From NCBI GenBank assembly GCA_963682025.1, contig OY821519.1, forward strand, positions 250,540,358-250,604,357: a DNA stretch of 64,000 nucleotides. The letters run 5' to 3'. The notes beneath the pieces were generated by a model, which was given only the letters and a program-made list of their open reading frames with translations, ran no database searches and was not told where the DNA came from. Source of the stretch: Cordilura impudica (Eukaryota; Arthropoda; Insecta; Diptera; Scathophagidae). A program made the translations under genes and the position numbers. Of this stretch, positions 1-11,623 are shown piece by piece (the first letter of the stretch is position 1; every line of letters begins with the position of its first letter).

Positions 1-293
1 CAAAAATATTGCACTGATTCTTCTCAAATTTTGTTTGTATAGATTTTTGCAAAATACAAGAGACCTTACCAAACATGGTGAGGATCGGTCCATTTTTGGG
101 TCTAGTCCCGATATAGATATAACATCCGATATGAACTTTTTCATATCTGCTGCCGAAAAAATTAATAAAAATCCCACTCAAATTTGGTTTATGCTTATTT
201 TCTATATCCAGTTAGTTGGGCCTGAGAGATAGGGTCTCTAAACGCATGGTATAGGGTATCATATAGTCGGTCTAGACCGACTATAATTTTCTT
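1..293 (+). mobile_element. mini-me/DINE-1-like repeat, copy A (3' part)
   Basis: This is the 3' end of a dispersed repeat seen eight times in the window. It runs off the left edge. It ends with GGTATAGGGTATC, then a perfect 24 bp palindrome (half-site TATAGTCGGTCT) at 262-285, then ATTTTCTTAATTG. The body matches copy D at 37,173-37,953 almost base for base over this part. The open frame at 35-232 also occurs in copies D and E, so it is repeat sequence rather than a gene. Naming it mini-me/DINE-1-like (a Helitron-related non-autonomous group) rests on the (GTCY)n tract of fuller copies and the terminal hairpin; no autonomous partner is visible. Confidence 0.8.
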
Positions 294-424
294 AATTGTT
301 TTCAAATTGATTTCTGTTTGTTTTTATATCAAAATCATTTCATATTTCAAATCCTATCAGAATAATTTGTGTAGGGCCAATCACGAATGTCTTCTCAGTC
401 TATTTTCAAGTCAAATGGATTTAT
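286..424. repeat. one unit of the ~125 bp tandem repeat
   Basis: This short stretch between two mini-me copies carries the same landmarks as the array to the right: TTTCAAATCCTATCAGAAT, then an AATTTGTGTAGGG-type segment, then TTTCAAGTCAAATGG. It suggests that the mini-me copies were inserted into a pre-existing tandem array. Confidence 0.5.
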
Positions 425-1124
425 ATACCCTATACCACTATCTGGTCAGGGTATATAAATGACTTTTTGCTGATGTTTGCAACTACCAAAAATATTTGAC
501 CTAGACCGATTGAATTAGAATCACTTTCTGAATCAATTTTGCGATGAACGTTCGTCCGTCGCAAATATGAATATGCAATTTCGTATATAAGCTATTATCG
601 GCCACAAGATGAATGCTATTGAAATTGGCGAAAATCGGTTCATGGTCAGATCTAGTCCCCATACAAATGACCCCTATGAGATTGACTTAAATTCCACAGT
701 ATCAAAATTATCGTATAGAACTCGGTCACATTGGGTTTGTGTATGCTTATTACATTAATTTACCAGTAGTCGAAAAATAAACCCTATAGGACAATTCATA
801 GTCATGGCCCACATATGAAACTGATTCCCGATCTTCACTTAAACCGATCAAAAACAAAACTATTGTACAGACTTTTCTTAAATCTGGTTTAAATATATTT
901 TTACACAAAAAAAGTGATCTTACCAAATATGGTCAGTATTGGTCAATTTTCCAACCTAGTCCCTATATAATTATAGCATCCGATATGAACTTTTCCAGAT
1001 CTGCAGGCAAAAAAATTAATAACAATGCCACTCAAATTTGGTTTATGCTTATTTTCTATATCTAATTAGTTGGACCTAAGAGATTGGTATAGGGTATCGC
1101 ATAGTCAGTCGAGACCGACTATAA
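425..1124 (+). mobile_element. mini-me/DINE-1-like repeat, copy B
   Basis: It starts with TACCCTATACCACTAT and ends with GGTATAGGGTATCGCATAG and a decayed version of the palindrome (about 1,100-1,123). The (GTCC)n tract of copy D is reduced here to a CGTTCGTCCGTCGC remnant near 550. It lies in the same orientation as copy A. No protein is encoded. Confidence 0.8.
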
Positions 1125-2365
1125 TGTTTCTCTACCCAAATCCCCTTGGAGGATTGCGAACTTCCTCCCAATTGAATTTTCCAGTAAAATGAGTATTTTG
1201 AAATTTTATTTTTATTAAATGTATCGCAATCCATTTCTTATTTCAAATCGTATCAGAATCATTTTTATAATATCACCTCTGGGGGTCTTGGAGGCCCTTC
1301 CAAATCGAATTTTGCAGATTTTTTTTTTCAATTTTCTTATTACTTAATGTATCGCAACTATTTTCAATTTCAAATCGAATCAAAAATTTTTCTATAGGAC
1401 CCATCGTCGGCCGGTTTTTGTTCCCCTTTCCAGTTGCATTTTTCAGTAATATGAGTTTTTTTTCATTGGTACGGCTTTTATTAAATTCGATCAAAACATT
1501 TTTTATAGTTTCACCCCTCGGCGGTTCCTTTAGAGGCCCTCCCCAATCGAATTTTGAAGTAAAATTAGTTTTTTTTTATTTTGTTTTCATTTTAAGTATC
1601 GAAACCATTCTACTATTTCAAAGCAATTCAGAAAAATTTTCTAGTCCACCTCTCAGGATTTCCTGAAGGCCCTCTTCAATCGAAGTTTCCAGAAAAAATA
1701 TTTTTTTTAAATTTTGTTTCTATTTTATATATCGCAACCATTTTCAATTTCAAATCAAATCCGAAAATTTTTTATACGACCAAATTAAAAAAAAAAAACA
1801 ATTTTTATTTTATTTCTATTCTATGTTTCGCAACCGTTTTTTATTTCGATTTGCACTAGAAGGGGAAAGGAGGTTTTGAGCTTCCATTATCTTTTATTTT
1901 TTTTATATGGCAATACTTTATTTTTTCAAATCAAATCAAAAGCTTTATTATAAGTTCACCCCTCGGATGTTTTTAAAGTCCCTCTCCAAATACAATTTAG
2001 AAGTAAAATATTTTAATTTTTAATTTTTTTTTTGTTTCATACTATGAAACAAATTTTTATTTCAAATCATAAAAAAAATTTGTGGGACAACGTTTCGAGA
2101 GTTTTTGGAAGGAACTATACCAATCGAATTTTCAAGTAATATAAGTTTTTAAAAATTTGTATTGATTTATATTTTGTTGTCGGAATCATTTTTGATTCAG
2201 AACTTTTATATAGCAGCATTCCTCGGGGGATATAATCCCATCCTAATTGAATTTTCCAGTAAAATGAGTTTTTATTTATTTTTTTTTTTTATCGAAAACT
2301 TTTATGTTTACAAATCAAATCAGAAAATTTTATATACGTTCATCCCTAGGATATTTTTAAATTGA
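1125..2365. repeat. diverged ~125 bp tandem repeat array, left block
   Basis: A landmark of the form CAATCGAATTTTCCAGTAAAATGAG recurs, with changes. Its CAG/AAG triplet lies at 1182, 1315, 1444, 1557, 1690, 2001, 2134 and 2257. Spacings are 133, 129, 113, 133, 311 (two or more units), 133 and 123 bp. Each unit also has a CACCCCTCGGNGGNTTTTGGAGGCCC-like segment and a TGTATCGCAACCATTTT segment followed by TTTCAAATC. Copies are strongly diverged, so this is an old satellite-like array. The short frames at 1273-1494, 1418-1666 and 2162-2365 are read-through of repeat units. Confidence 0.75.
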
Positions 2366-3784
2366 AATAAGCTAACCTTATACCCTGATTCTATGAAATC
2401 ACCTTTCTTTCTGTTCCGAAAGAAGTATTATAAAAACAACTGAAGAAAAAAGGTGTAATTTTTAATGAGAAGTAAGCTATTTTGAATCGACGGCTCTATC
2501 ATAAACAACCACATCTTTTTATAATCCCTTATAAATATGGCGAAGAATTTCATAGCGAATAAACAATTTATTATGGCTTGAGAATAGTTGTTTTTGAAAA
2601 GGACATTTACTTTTTTAGTCTTTTTTTTATTCTTCCTGTTTCTTAAAACATTTTACAAGTAAGAAAAATTTACATCTTAAATGTCTAACATGAGTCTGCA
2701 ATTATAGTTTAAATGCATTTATATCATATGATCTAACTCCAAACTGAATTTGTGTAATGTAATACTATTTTCTAAAGGATATTTCTTTATGCGTGTATTT
2801 ATGTTTTATCCTCTAAAGCAATATAGTTAAACATGATTGTTGAAAATAAATTTATACTTAATATAGAAAGTTGTTTTGTTTTTACCTTTTCAAACAAACA
2901 ACATACTCGCTAAAGTACTATAATTTGTTGCAAGTAATTCTTTTTATGTAAAGCAACATGTGTGTGTTTCATTAAGTGTTGGCAGACTAACAATAAAAAA
3001 CTGCAGATGTCATCTTGTTATGTGAGATTTTATTTTTTTTTTTACAAATCATTTGTATATCATTTTTATTTTTTATTTTTTGTTTTGTGTAAAACATTTT
3101 TCATAAAGTGTGTTTGTAAAAGTGTTTCTATTATTCTTAAAATCTACGTTTACACTTACACAAAAAATGGCTGTGACTTTAGGGAATTAAAGTTAAACGT
3201 GAATAAGATCCGAAACTAGTGATGGAATTGTTTAATACAATTTTTTATTTCTTAAAATTTTTTTTTCTTGATATTTTTATTTTTTCCCTTTGTGCTACAT
3301 TTTTCTTTAAGTGTACATTTACCATTAACATGATTCGGTTAAAATAAGGTCCTCAAGAACTAAGGAAATTAATTGTAACAAGTTTTACACAGACAAATAA
3401 GATTTTAACGATTTAACAAGATGGTGATTTATGTTTTACAAACTACGGTGCTTAAAGTCTGGCTAAACACTGAAGTCTGGCGGAACCATTCCAAAGAAGA
3501 ACATTTCTTACTTATTCTTAGCAATTTTAAAAACAGAAAAAAGATTCGAATTTGGAAAAATTAAAGCTGGATTTAAATATACGGAAAAACTGATCAAAGA
3601 TCAAGAAACTTATTTTATTAAAATAACTTAAAAAAAAATCACCTTTTAGATTGATTGAAAATTTACATGGAAAATTACAAAAACAGGGATGGACAGACAT
3701 AACGAAATCGACTATGAAAGTTTGTTTTTGTTGTCAGTCGAATCCATTTTAAATATACCTTTAGGATACAAAACTAAAACAGAC
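2366..3784. other. AT-rich spacer, no gene seen
   Basis: Apparently unique AT-rich sequence with long T runs (for example 3029-3085 and 3240-3290). The frame at 2962-3219 is low-complexity (rich in F, Y and K) with no recognisable domain. No RNA gene or transposon end was recognised. Confidence 0.5.
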
Positions 3785-5030
3785 TTTTTCAAAAGGGTTA
3801 TGTTTTTAGAAAATTTACTCTTTTGATAAAATGTACTCTTTTAAGAAAAGTTACATTTTATAATAAATACTTTTCTAAGAAAAGGTACTTTCTAAAGAAA
3901 AGGTACTTTTCAAGAAAACGTAATTTTTTCAGAAAGCTACTTTTTAAGGACAGGTACTATTTGAAGGAAAGATACATTTAAAAAAAATGCATTTAAAAAG
4001 AGAAACTTTCTTAACAAAACTTAATTTTTTAAAGGAAATGTGATTTTTTTTTAACGAACTGTACCTTTTTAAGAAATGGTATCTTTCAAAAACGAATTTT
4101 TTTTAAGAAAAGAAATTTTTGAAGGGTACTTTTTCAAGAAAAGCTACTTAAAATAAAATTACTTATTTAAGAAAGGTTTTTTAAGAATATATAAGTTTTT
4201 AAAGAAATGTACTTTAGAAAAGGTCTGTTTTTAAGATATGGTACTTTTAAAAAAAGGTACTTTTTGAAAAAGAAGTATTTTGTATAAAAAATTACTTTCA
4301 AGAAAAGGTACTTGTCTCACAATATTTACTTTTTCCAGATAGGTACTTTTTTAGAAATGGTACTTCTGTTAAAGAAATTTTCTTTTTTAAGAAAAAGTGC
4401 TTTTCAAGAAAATTAATTTTTAAAGAAGGCACTTCTTAAGAAAAGTACTTTCTTTCGTCCCTTATATTATAAGAAAAGTTAAATTTCAAAAAAGCTACTT
4501 TTTAAGAAAATTCACCTTTTTAAGAATGGACTTTTTTAGAAAGTGTACTTGTGAAAAGAAAGGTCATTTAGAAAAGGTACTTTTTATAGAAAAGTTACTT
4601 TTTTAGAAATTTAATTTTTAAGAAAAGGAAATTTATTGAGATAAGGTACCGTTAAGAAAAGCCACTTTCTAAAAATTAGCACTGCTTTTAGAAAAAAAAT
4701 TTTTTTTAAGAACATGCACTTTTTAAGGCAAGGAAAAATGTTAAGAAAAGATACTTTTAAAAAAAATTTTTTTTTTAAGAAAATTCACTTTATAAGACGA
4801 GAAAAATATAAATTTTTTACGAAAGAAAAGCTTAAGAGTTTCAAGCTGTTCGAAGATCGGTATATTTTGCGCTTTTCAAAATATTTTGTAATATTTTTAA
4901 AAAATAGTACTGTTTTTAAGAAAACATTATTTTTCAATAAAATTCATTCTTTAAGACAAGGAAAAATATTATAGGGAAAGAACTTTTTTAAGAAAATGTA
5001 AATTTTGTACGAAATGTTTAAAAGTTTCAA
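3785..5030. repeat. GTAC satellite block 1 (minus-type orientation)
   Basis: An imperfect short tandem repeat whose consensus reads TTTTTTAAGAAAAGGTAC. This is the reverse complement of the unit seen cleanly at 16.26-16.38 kb. Most copies differ in A/T run length. Near the right end, a 170-190 bp stretch is duplicated: the AGTTTCAAG...CGCTTTTCAAAAT segment near 4,835-4,900 recurs near 5,010-5,070. The frame at 4714-4974 comes from the repeat. Confidence 0.85.
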
Positions 5031-6754
5031 GATGATCCAAAATCAGTAAATTATACGCTTTTCAAAATGTTTTATAACATTCGAATTTGATTAAGACTTT
5101 TCGTTCATTTTTGGTCTTCTCATTATTGAGGTCCTTTGCTATTCTGCGAGGATCGACCTATAACTACTCGAGAAAGTGACACTAAAATAAATTTGTTGTT
5201 TTAAGTTTGAAGCGGATTAGTTGTCACTAAAAACTGGGCAAAGTTACGTGTATTTTGAACAGGACACAATTTTTGTTTTTAAACCGTTTACAGAAGGGTT
5301 GACTAAATTTAGGAGGTCTTTGAAACCCCAAACTATCAGGGTTTTCTAGTAGCATGAGTTTTTTCAAATTAAATCGGATCAGATTATTTTTTCTTTACAG
5401 TTTCACTCCTCGGCGGTTTCTTTAGAGGCTCTCCCCAATCAAAATTTTGAAGTAAAATTAATTATTTTTTGATTTTATTTTTACTGGGACCACGTCTCAG
5501 GGTTTTTTTGGAGGCCCATGCCAATCGAATTTTACAGAAAAAAAAATTTTTTTTTCTATTTCTAATTTATATATCTAATTTATATATATGGGGGGTTTCA
5601 TGTCAAGTGCACCAACTTTTGAAACCGATGTCTTCCGATCGGGATGAAATTTGCACCAAGGTTAGTCCTATTGGATAGTAGTTTAGACACAATTTTTCAA
5701 TAAGATCGGTCCAGATCTCTCTGAGTTAGAGGGGATCAAAATTTGACATTTTGGCCAAACAGGTGTTTTTCTCTTTCATGTAACTTATTACCTTATTCTT
5801 AGAAAATTTTCTCCCAAATAGTTAAGATAGCTCTTTCTTCAATATTTCGGAAACAAATACTTAAAAAAAAAAAATATTTAGACTTTCTTTTGCTAAATTA
5901 AAGCATTTTTTGCCTTTTTCTCGAAAAGGGCATTTTTTTTTTCATAAGAAAGCTTAGGATTTTTCCTTAAAGAACTTTTTGGTCGCTTAGTGGGATGAGA
6001 GTGGGATATCTCTCAAAATAAATGTTTTGTAACTCAAGACAACGGTTTTTAAACCAATCCCATCAGATTTTTTTTTCATATATTCACCCATCGTTGAAGT
6101 TTCCATTAAATTAGTTTTTTTAATTTTATTTTTATTTTATGTATCGAAACAATTTTTGATTTTAAACCTGATCCGAAAATTCTTTATAGCAGCATCCCTC
6201 TGGGGGTTTTTCATTCCCTCCCAATTGCATTTTTTCAGTATCGCAGCCAATTTTATTTCAAATCCTAGCAGAAAAAATTTTCAAAGAACGTGAGAGGATT
6301 ACTATTGTTTATAAATATTTTTCAAATACTGAATATTCTCTACAGGACCACCCTTCGGAAAATTTTATTTTTTATAAGCAAACCATTTTTTATTTCAAAG
6401 TCATTCAGAAAAATCTATAAAAAAATCATTTCTTTTAAATTTTATTCATATTTTATATATCGCAACCATTTGCAATTTGAAATCAAATCAGATTCGGACG
6501 GTTTTGAACCCACATTTCAAGTCAAATAAGTATTTTTCATTTTATTTTTGTTTTATATATCGAAAACATTTTATAGTCTACCCCTTGGGTTTTATTTTTT
6601 GAAATCCCAATCCGAATTTTATTTATAGTTCCACGCCTCTGTGTTTTTTTAAGGTCCTCTGTCAGTAAATATTCCAGTTGAATTGGTTTTTTTAATTTTA
6701 TTTTTGTTTTTATTTATTATTTTTTTTTTTATTTATTTTATTTATTTTTTTTTT
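5031..6754. repeat. ~125 bp tandem repeat array, right block, with an embedded unclassified segment
   Basis: Bases 5,031-5,330 are a spacer with nothing recognised. Units of the 125 bp repeat resume at about 5,330 (CACTCCTCGGCGGTTTC near 5,405; CCAATCGAATTTTACAG near 5,520) and again at 6,060-6,755 (TATCGAAACAATTTTTGAT, CCCTCTGGGGGTTTTTC). Between them, 5,585-6,060 is a more complex segment containing CGATGTCTTCCGATCGGGAT and GATCGGTCCAGATCTC. It looks like part of a different dispersed element that I cannot name. The block mirrors the left block on the other side of GTAC satellite block 1. Confidence 0.6.
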
Positions 6755-7165
6755 TTTTTTTTAAAAAAGGTACTTTATTACGAAAAGTTACTTTTTTGTG
6801 AAAATTTCTTCTATGTTGTAAGAAGTACTTTTGTGTGATTAAAAAACTTTCTTTTTTAAGATAAGAAACTTTCTCTAGAAAAAGTACATTTTTAGGCAAA
6901 GGCTTAAATAAATTTACTTTTTTAGGAAAAGAAACTTAAGGAATAAGAGGGTACTTTTTTAAGAGGGTACTTTTTAACAAAAGTTATTGTTTTGAGAAAA
7001 TGTACTTTAGTAATAAATTATTATTTTTTTTTTTTTTTTTTTTTTGAAAAAGCCCATTTTTAAAAAATTGTACTTTTTGAAGCAAAGGTGCTTTGTTAAG
7101 AAACGGTACTTTTTAATGAAAATGTACTTTTCAAAGCAAGGGATATATGCATTTTTTTATATATA
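6755..7165. repeat. GTAC satellite block 2
   Basis: Short imperfect repeats with AAAAGGTACTTTTTTAAGAA-type units and poly(T) runs at 6,720-6,763 and 7,022-7,045. Same family and orientation as block 1. Confidence 0.8.
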
Positions 7166-7224
7166 CTCGTAAAGTACTAATTTTTTCAGGGTACAGTAAG
7201 TCTAGAGTAAAGATTATAAGAATA

Positions 7225-7667
7225 CACTGTGGAACAAATTCAGGTTAGCAAAAGTTATGTCGATTCTGTGAATGAGGGGTGGAAATAGAGGCTAAATTAG
7301 AAGACCCGTATCGCGGCATTTGTTTATGTTAGTTCGAATTTTTTTTTTAATCGACCTTCGAACTTTGCAGTCAAATGCCGATTTTCAGCATATTGTTTAT
7401 ATGGTTTTTTGGCTATAACTCGTCGACTGATTGATATTTTTTCAATCTGTAAAAGCTCAATTATTGCTAGAGACCTGTGCAAGAATAAAAATTTTTTAAA
7501 AAATTGAGTTAGAAGATTTTTGTGGCGCTTATGAAGCAAAATATTGGAAAAATTATTTTTTTTCATGCTTTTTGAAAATATTTTTACCAAACTAAGTCTT
7601 TTTTGCTTTCTGTTTGATCTATAATATGCTTCTCAGTTTCTTCAATAAATTTCATTTGAAAAGAAAA
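7225..7667 (+). repeat. left long terminal inverted repeat
   Basis: Pairs with 9900-10345 in inverted orientation. Shared landmarks include ACCCGTATCGCGGCATTTG, CAAATGCCGATTTTCAGCAT, GCTATAACTCGTCGACT and TCAGTTTCTTCAATAAATTT. The frame at 7324-7590 lies wholly inside the inverted repeat and is not a separate gene. Confidence 0.9.
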
Positions 7668-7855
7668 CAATCGTAATACAAAACTTGCGTTTTCCAGCTT
7701 AATATTAATTTACTTCTCATTTTTTATGTACCAAGTTTGTTCAGTGTTGGTTTTGAAGAAATATTGAAAATGAAATTATAAAAATATGGAAAAAAAATAT
7801 ATTTTTGAAATGTTAGTTATGAAAAGTTTTAAGTAAAAAAATTAAATAAATTAAA

Positions 7856-9540
7856 TTAATGATTTGGCCAGTGCCGTTTAGCAGGCGGCTGTGGATCAAC
7901 ATCACTGCTCTCTCTAATATCTTGGTCATCGTCATCGTCATCATCATCAGAAAGGTCGATAATTTCGTCCAACAGATATTCTGGAATTTCATCTTTGTCT
8001 TCCCCTTCTTCCTCTTTTTCCTCGTCTTCCTCTTCTTCGAAGGTGTTTTTATACCACCAACAAATTTCAGCGAGTATTGCATCTGGAGATTTCTTTACCT
8101 GAAACGAAAATAGTTCTCAATCGTTAACAAGTTTAAATTGTACACTCTGACAAAGATATTAGAAAAATCTAGGAATTCAAAATATGCACACTCTATAGTT
8201 ACCTTATTTCAAATGGAAGCGCAGTTTGGTGATAACGTTCGCCTTGCTCATCAGATTCAGTTGGCAACTGTTGAGCTAGTTGATCAAGAGATGAATTTTG
8301 TACGATATATTAACCCCAATTTCATTGAAAGCTGCCAACAAGTTTGCAACAGATTGCCTGTAGTTGTTTTTGCGTTCTTTACCCAAAAGTCCTTTAATGA
8401 CTGCTTTCAATGCGAGCCATGCATTTAATTCTCGGTCTGTCAGAAATTGGTCAAAATCTTGACGACTCATTAGTTTCCGTATGTCGGGACCACTAACAAC
8501 CCCTTTCTGAATTTTGGCGTTACTTAGTGTTGGGAAAATGTCTTTTAAGCGGTTGAATACTGCTGGTCTTTTTGCGATGCATTTCAAAAAATTTTTAGCA
8601 AGTTTAGCCAAGTTTAATGTGAAGCAACGGCAACAAAATTTTCATTTCTGGAACAAGACTTTCGTGTAGCCTATTGTCTTTAGGCTATTTCCGTCCAATG
8701 CGACTATTCCAGTTATGCTGTTTGGTTTCTTCCTTTAATACCTTCTCCGTATCGTGAATCCCAATTGCACAAAAAACACGGATATTTTGGACGGCCAGAT
8801 GCTGTTAAGCCTATAATCAATGAAACTATTTTGAGGTCGCAGCAAATGCGCCACTGGTGTTCGTTATATTTGACTACTTCCAGAATTTGTTTCAAATTAT
8901 CGAAATTTTCAATATCGTTGCAATAATCGAAATTTTTTGCATCATTCACATTGAAGAACTTTTCTAACTCTTTTTGGCGTTTTCGCTATGCTGTTACTTT
9001 GGTACCTTTCCTTTAAAAAATGAAGCCAATAGTTCTGATTTTTTCTGAGTCAAACACAAATTTGCAACAATTCCATCCAATTGGTTTTGCGTGACTAGGA
9101 TTTGGTCTTTTGATGTTTCATAGGATGTACCTTCAGGGTCGTATTCTGAGAAGAAATCCATGGATGTAGCAGCGGTATGTTGGTACTGGAACGAATTCTG
9201 AGTGCGGTAATGGCAATTGGACACTTGGCACTGCTACATAAGTTTTATTCTTTGCTTTCCTTCTATTCAAAGTTTTATGGTAGTTGATACATCCAAAGCA
9301 ATTTTCTTCTTGATGCGGGCTGTTGTCTAACCACATCATTGGTATTCCAAAAGGTATAGCCTTCTTCTTTTCACTTTTCCATTGCATAAGAGTTGAATAG
9401 CAATTAAAGCAAACTTTTTTAGGGGCATAGTTTACGTCAGTGATAAATTTTTGCGAGAAATATTGTTTATAGGCTCCCAAAAAAAAAAACACTCGCATTG
9501 CTACATTTTTCATCGCTTGATATGAAACGTTCACAAACAT
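7856..9540 (-). pseudogene. decayed transposon-encoded protein gene
   Basis: Three minus-strand segments in different frames look like one broken protein. Segment 9133-9540 has paired cysteine motifs (CFNC and CFGC, about 45 residues apart) and SVQLPLPHSE. Segment 8994-9224 continues with a helical QNQLDGIVANLCLTQKKSEL stretch. Segment 8713-8949 has NEHQWRICCDLK and GRPKYPCFLCNWDSR. Segment 8276-8611 has RLKDIFPTLSNAKIQKG and ends near NISYKIH. After a frameshift, DEQGERYHQ appears near 8,225-8,255. A final exon-like piece after TTTTCGTTTCAG ends in a very acidic tail (about 8,098 down to the stop at 7,856). From memory this order matches a protein common in insect and cnidarian genomes and linked to repeats; its biochemical activity is not something I can state. 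Frameshifts and a missing stretch before DEQGER mark it as inactive. Confidence 0.7.
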
Positions 9541-9899
9541 TACAAAAATGGTCCATTTTACATTTTGGTTCCGACATTTTTAATACAATATATATTATAC
9601 AATCACTCACAAAATGAAATAAGTTCCAAAAAAATTAATAGCGAATTTTATCACGACCGAGCGAAAATTAAAAGACATCAGCTTCGGCTGAGTTTCGAGT
9701 CTTAACTGAATCTTCATTTTTGAAATTAGTTCGCTTGTACGAAATAAAAAAAAATCGCTACCTGTGCGGTGGTTGAAAACAACAAAGTTGTTTCTACTAA
9801 TTCCTAATTCTTGGAACTTCCCTTTTTAATTACTTCTACCTAAATCGATATTTATTTAATGGTTTTCGAATTTTTAACGCAAATTATCGACTAAGACCA

Positions 9900-10345
9900 T
9901 TTTCTTTTCAAATGAAATTTATTGAAGAAACTGAGAAGCATAGTATAGATCAAACAGAAAGCAAAAAGGACTTAGTTTTGTGGAAAATGTTTTCAAAAAG
10001 CATGAAAAAAAAAAATTATTTTTCCAACATTTTGCTTCATAAGCACCACAAAAATCTTCTAAATCAATTTTAAAAAAAAAATTAATTGTTGCACAGGTCT
10101 CTAGCAATAATTTGGCTTTTACAGATTGAAAAAATATCAATTAGTCGACGAGTTATAGCCAAAAAACTATATAAACAATATGCTGAAAATCGGCATTTGA
10201 CTGCAAAGTTCGAAGGTCGATTAAAAAAAAATTCGAACTAACATAAACAAATGCCGCGATACGGGTCTTCTAATTTAGCCTCTATTTCCACCCCTCATTC
10301 ACAGAATCGACATAACTTTTGCTAACCTGAATTTGTTCCATAGTG
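9900..10345 (-). repeat. right long terminal inverted repeat
   Basis: Inverse of 7225-7667. It differs at scattered positions: GTTCCATAGTG at the tip pairs with CACTGTGGAAC, and A/T run lengths vary. This suggests the two arms have been diverging for some time. The frame at 9919-10140 lies inside this arm. Confidence 0.9.
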
Positions 10346-11623
10346 GTATTTATTCATGACCTACTTAATAAAATAGAAAACTGTATTGCATTTGCAGATG
10401 ATATAATAATATATCATGCCGACAAAACAATAAAAAAAATTAACCAAAATCTTCAAGATTCTTTTGACATTGTTGAGAAGTATACTATTGACTGGAAAAA
10501 ATAAAATTAACACACAAAAATGTGAAACAATTTTATTTAGACCGCCAGTTGACAAATGCAATAGTCACATAAGGAAAAACTGGAAATTGTTTGAAATTAA
10601 ATCACATATTCACAATACTATTATAACAAATAAACAAATTGTTAAATATGTAGGTGTTTATTTAGATAAATTTTTATATTTCAATAATCATGTTAATAAA
10701 ATTTTAACAAAAGCAAGAAACGAATTCTTCAAGTACAATTTATTTTACTCAAAGTTTGTAAAGACTAAGGTCAAAATTATGATGTACCAATCATTAATTA
10801 GACTAATCATAACTTATGGATGCCCAATCTGGTTTAACATCTCACCATCTTACATGGAAAAAATACGTGTATTCGTAAGAAAGTGATTAAGGGCTTGTAC
10901 ATCAATGTTTAGATCGACGCAAAGCAACTATACAAAGTACATATCCAATAAAAAATTGTATAATTCTGCCAATATTATAAGTATCGATAATTTTATTATA
11001 TATTTAATCATAAATAACATTTTCAGATGTACATTATGTAGCGAAAATAATTTCATTCTGGCACCCTACTATTCAAATGAAGAATATATATCCGATACCC
11101 TGAAAAATGGGTTTGTTCCACCTGAGGCATTTCTATACCTCGATAAGATTGAGAAAATTCAAAATGAAAATGGCATCCCAGTCTTTTATCATAAATTTAG
11201 ACGGGCTAATATAAAATCAGTTAATTAAAATCAATTAAATAATGATCTAAGATATGATGTCAGCATAGCTAACAGAGAACATACCTTGAAAAACTCAAAA
11301 ACTAAAAAACTTTGGTGGCTATAAGTATTTATTAATATACCCCTTGTTTTTTTTATCCTTTAGACCGTTTTTAAGTTACAAAAATATTAAAGTAATGTTT
11401 TTAAACCGAATTTTTCCATTACAAAATATCAATAACTTATTCTTCATTTGAAGTAAGGAAGCTAGTAATTTATTTTTAAATAAAAATATATTATTATATT
11501 AATAATACTCGAGAGCCCGCTTTTGGGACTTTGTGTATAGAAAATTATTGTTAACTCTTGTTTATTTTAGTTTATGAATTGTTATCCTATTATGAATTAA
11601 TAAACGTTTTGAAAAAAAAAAAT
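10346..11623 (+). mobile_element. 5'-truncated non-LTR retrotransposon (jockey-like)
   Basis: It carries the distal part of a reverse transcriptase ORF (see the next entry), then an AT-rich 3' region. It ends in AATTAATAAACGTTTTG followed by an A-tail at about 11,613-11,622, with an AATAAA signal just before. The 5' end coincides with the outer tip of the long-TIR transposon, so the TIR element may have inserted into, or rearranged with, this LINE. No matching LINE sequence was seen left of 7,225. Confidence 0.75.
10354..11228 (+). pseudogene. reverse transcriptase fragment, frameshifted
   Basis: The first frame reads IHDLLNKIENCIAFADDIII, giving the FADD catalytic box of reverse transcriptase at 10,391-10,402, with a following EKYTIDWKK. 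A frameshift at about 10,495 moves to the frame with VKYVGVYLDKFLYFNNHV (a KYLGV-type motif), KARNEFFKYN, YQSLIRLIITYGCPIWFNIS and RVFVRK. Another interruption near 10,885 leads into SNYTKYISNKKLYNSANI and SIDNFIIYLI. This order (YADD, then Y-L/V-G-V, then ITYGCP-W) is typical of jockey-clade non-LTR elements. Two or more frameshifts or stops make it non-functional. Confidence 0.85.

Larger units (their letters stand above)
7225..10345. mobile_element. DNA transposon with ~445 bp terminal inverted repeats
   Basis: The left end reads CACTGTGGAACAAATTCAGG and the right end is its inverse, CCTGAATTTGTTCCATAGTG. The inverted match continues inward for about 445 bp, to 7,667 on the left and 9,900 on the right, with scattered mismatches and small indels. 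The interior holds a decayed minus-strand gene (7856-9540). No clear target-site duplication is visible: the left flank ends in GAATA and the right flank begins GTATT. The right end abuts a truncated non-LTR element at 10,346. Total length is about 3.12 kb. I cannot assign a named superfamily. Confidence 0.85.

Noticed and set aside
7813..8082. Basic K/R-rich minus-strand frame of 89 codons
   Set aside because: The adjacent frame on the same strand reads as the acidic C-terminal tail that fits the transposon protein; the basic frame is its shifted shadow.
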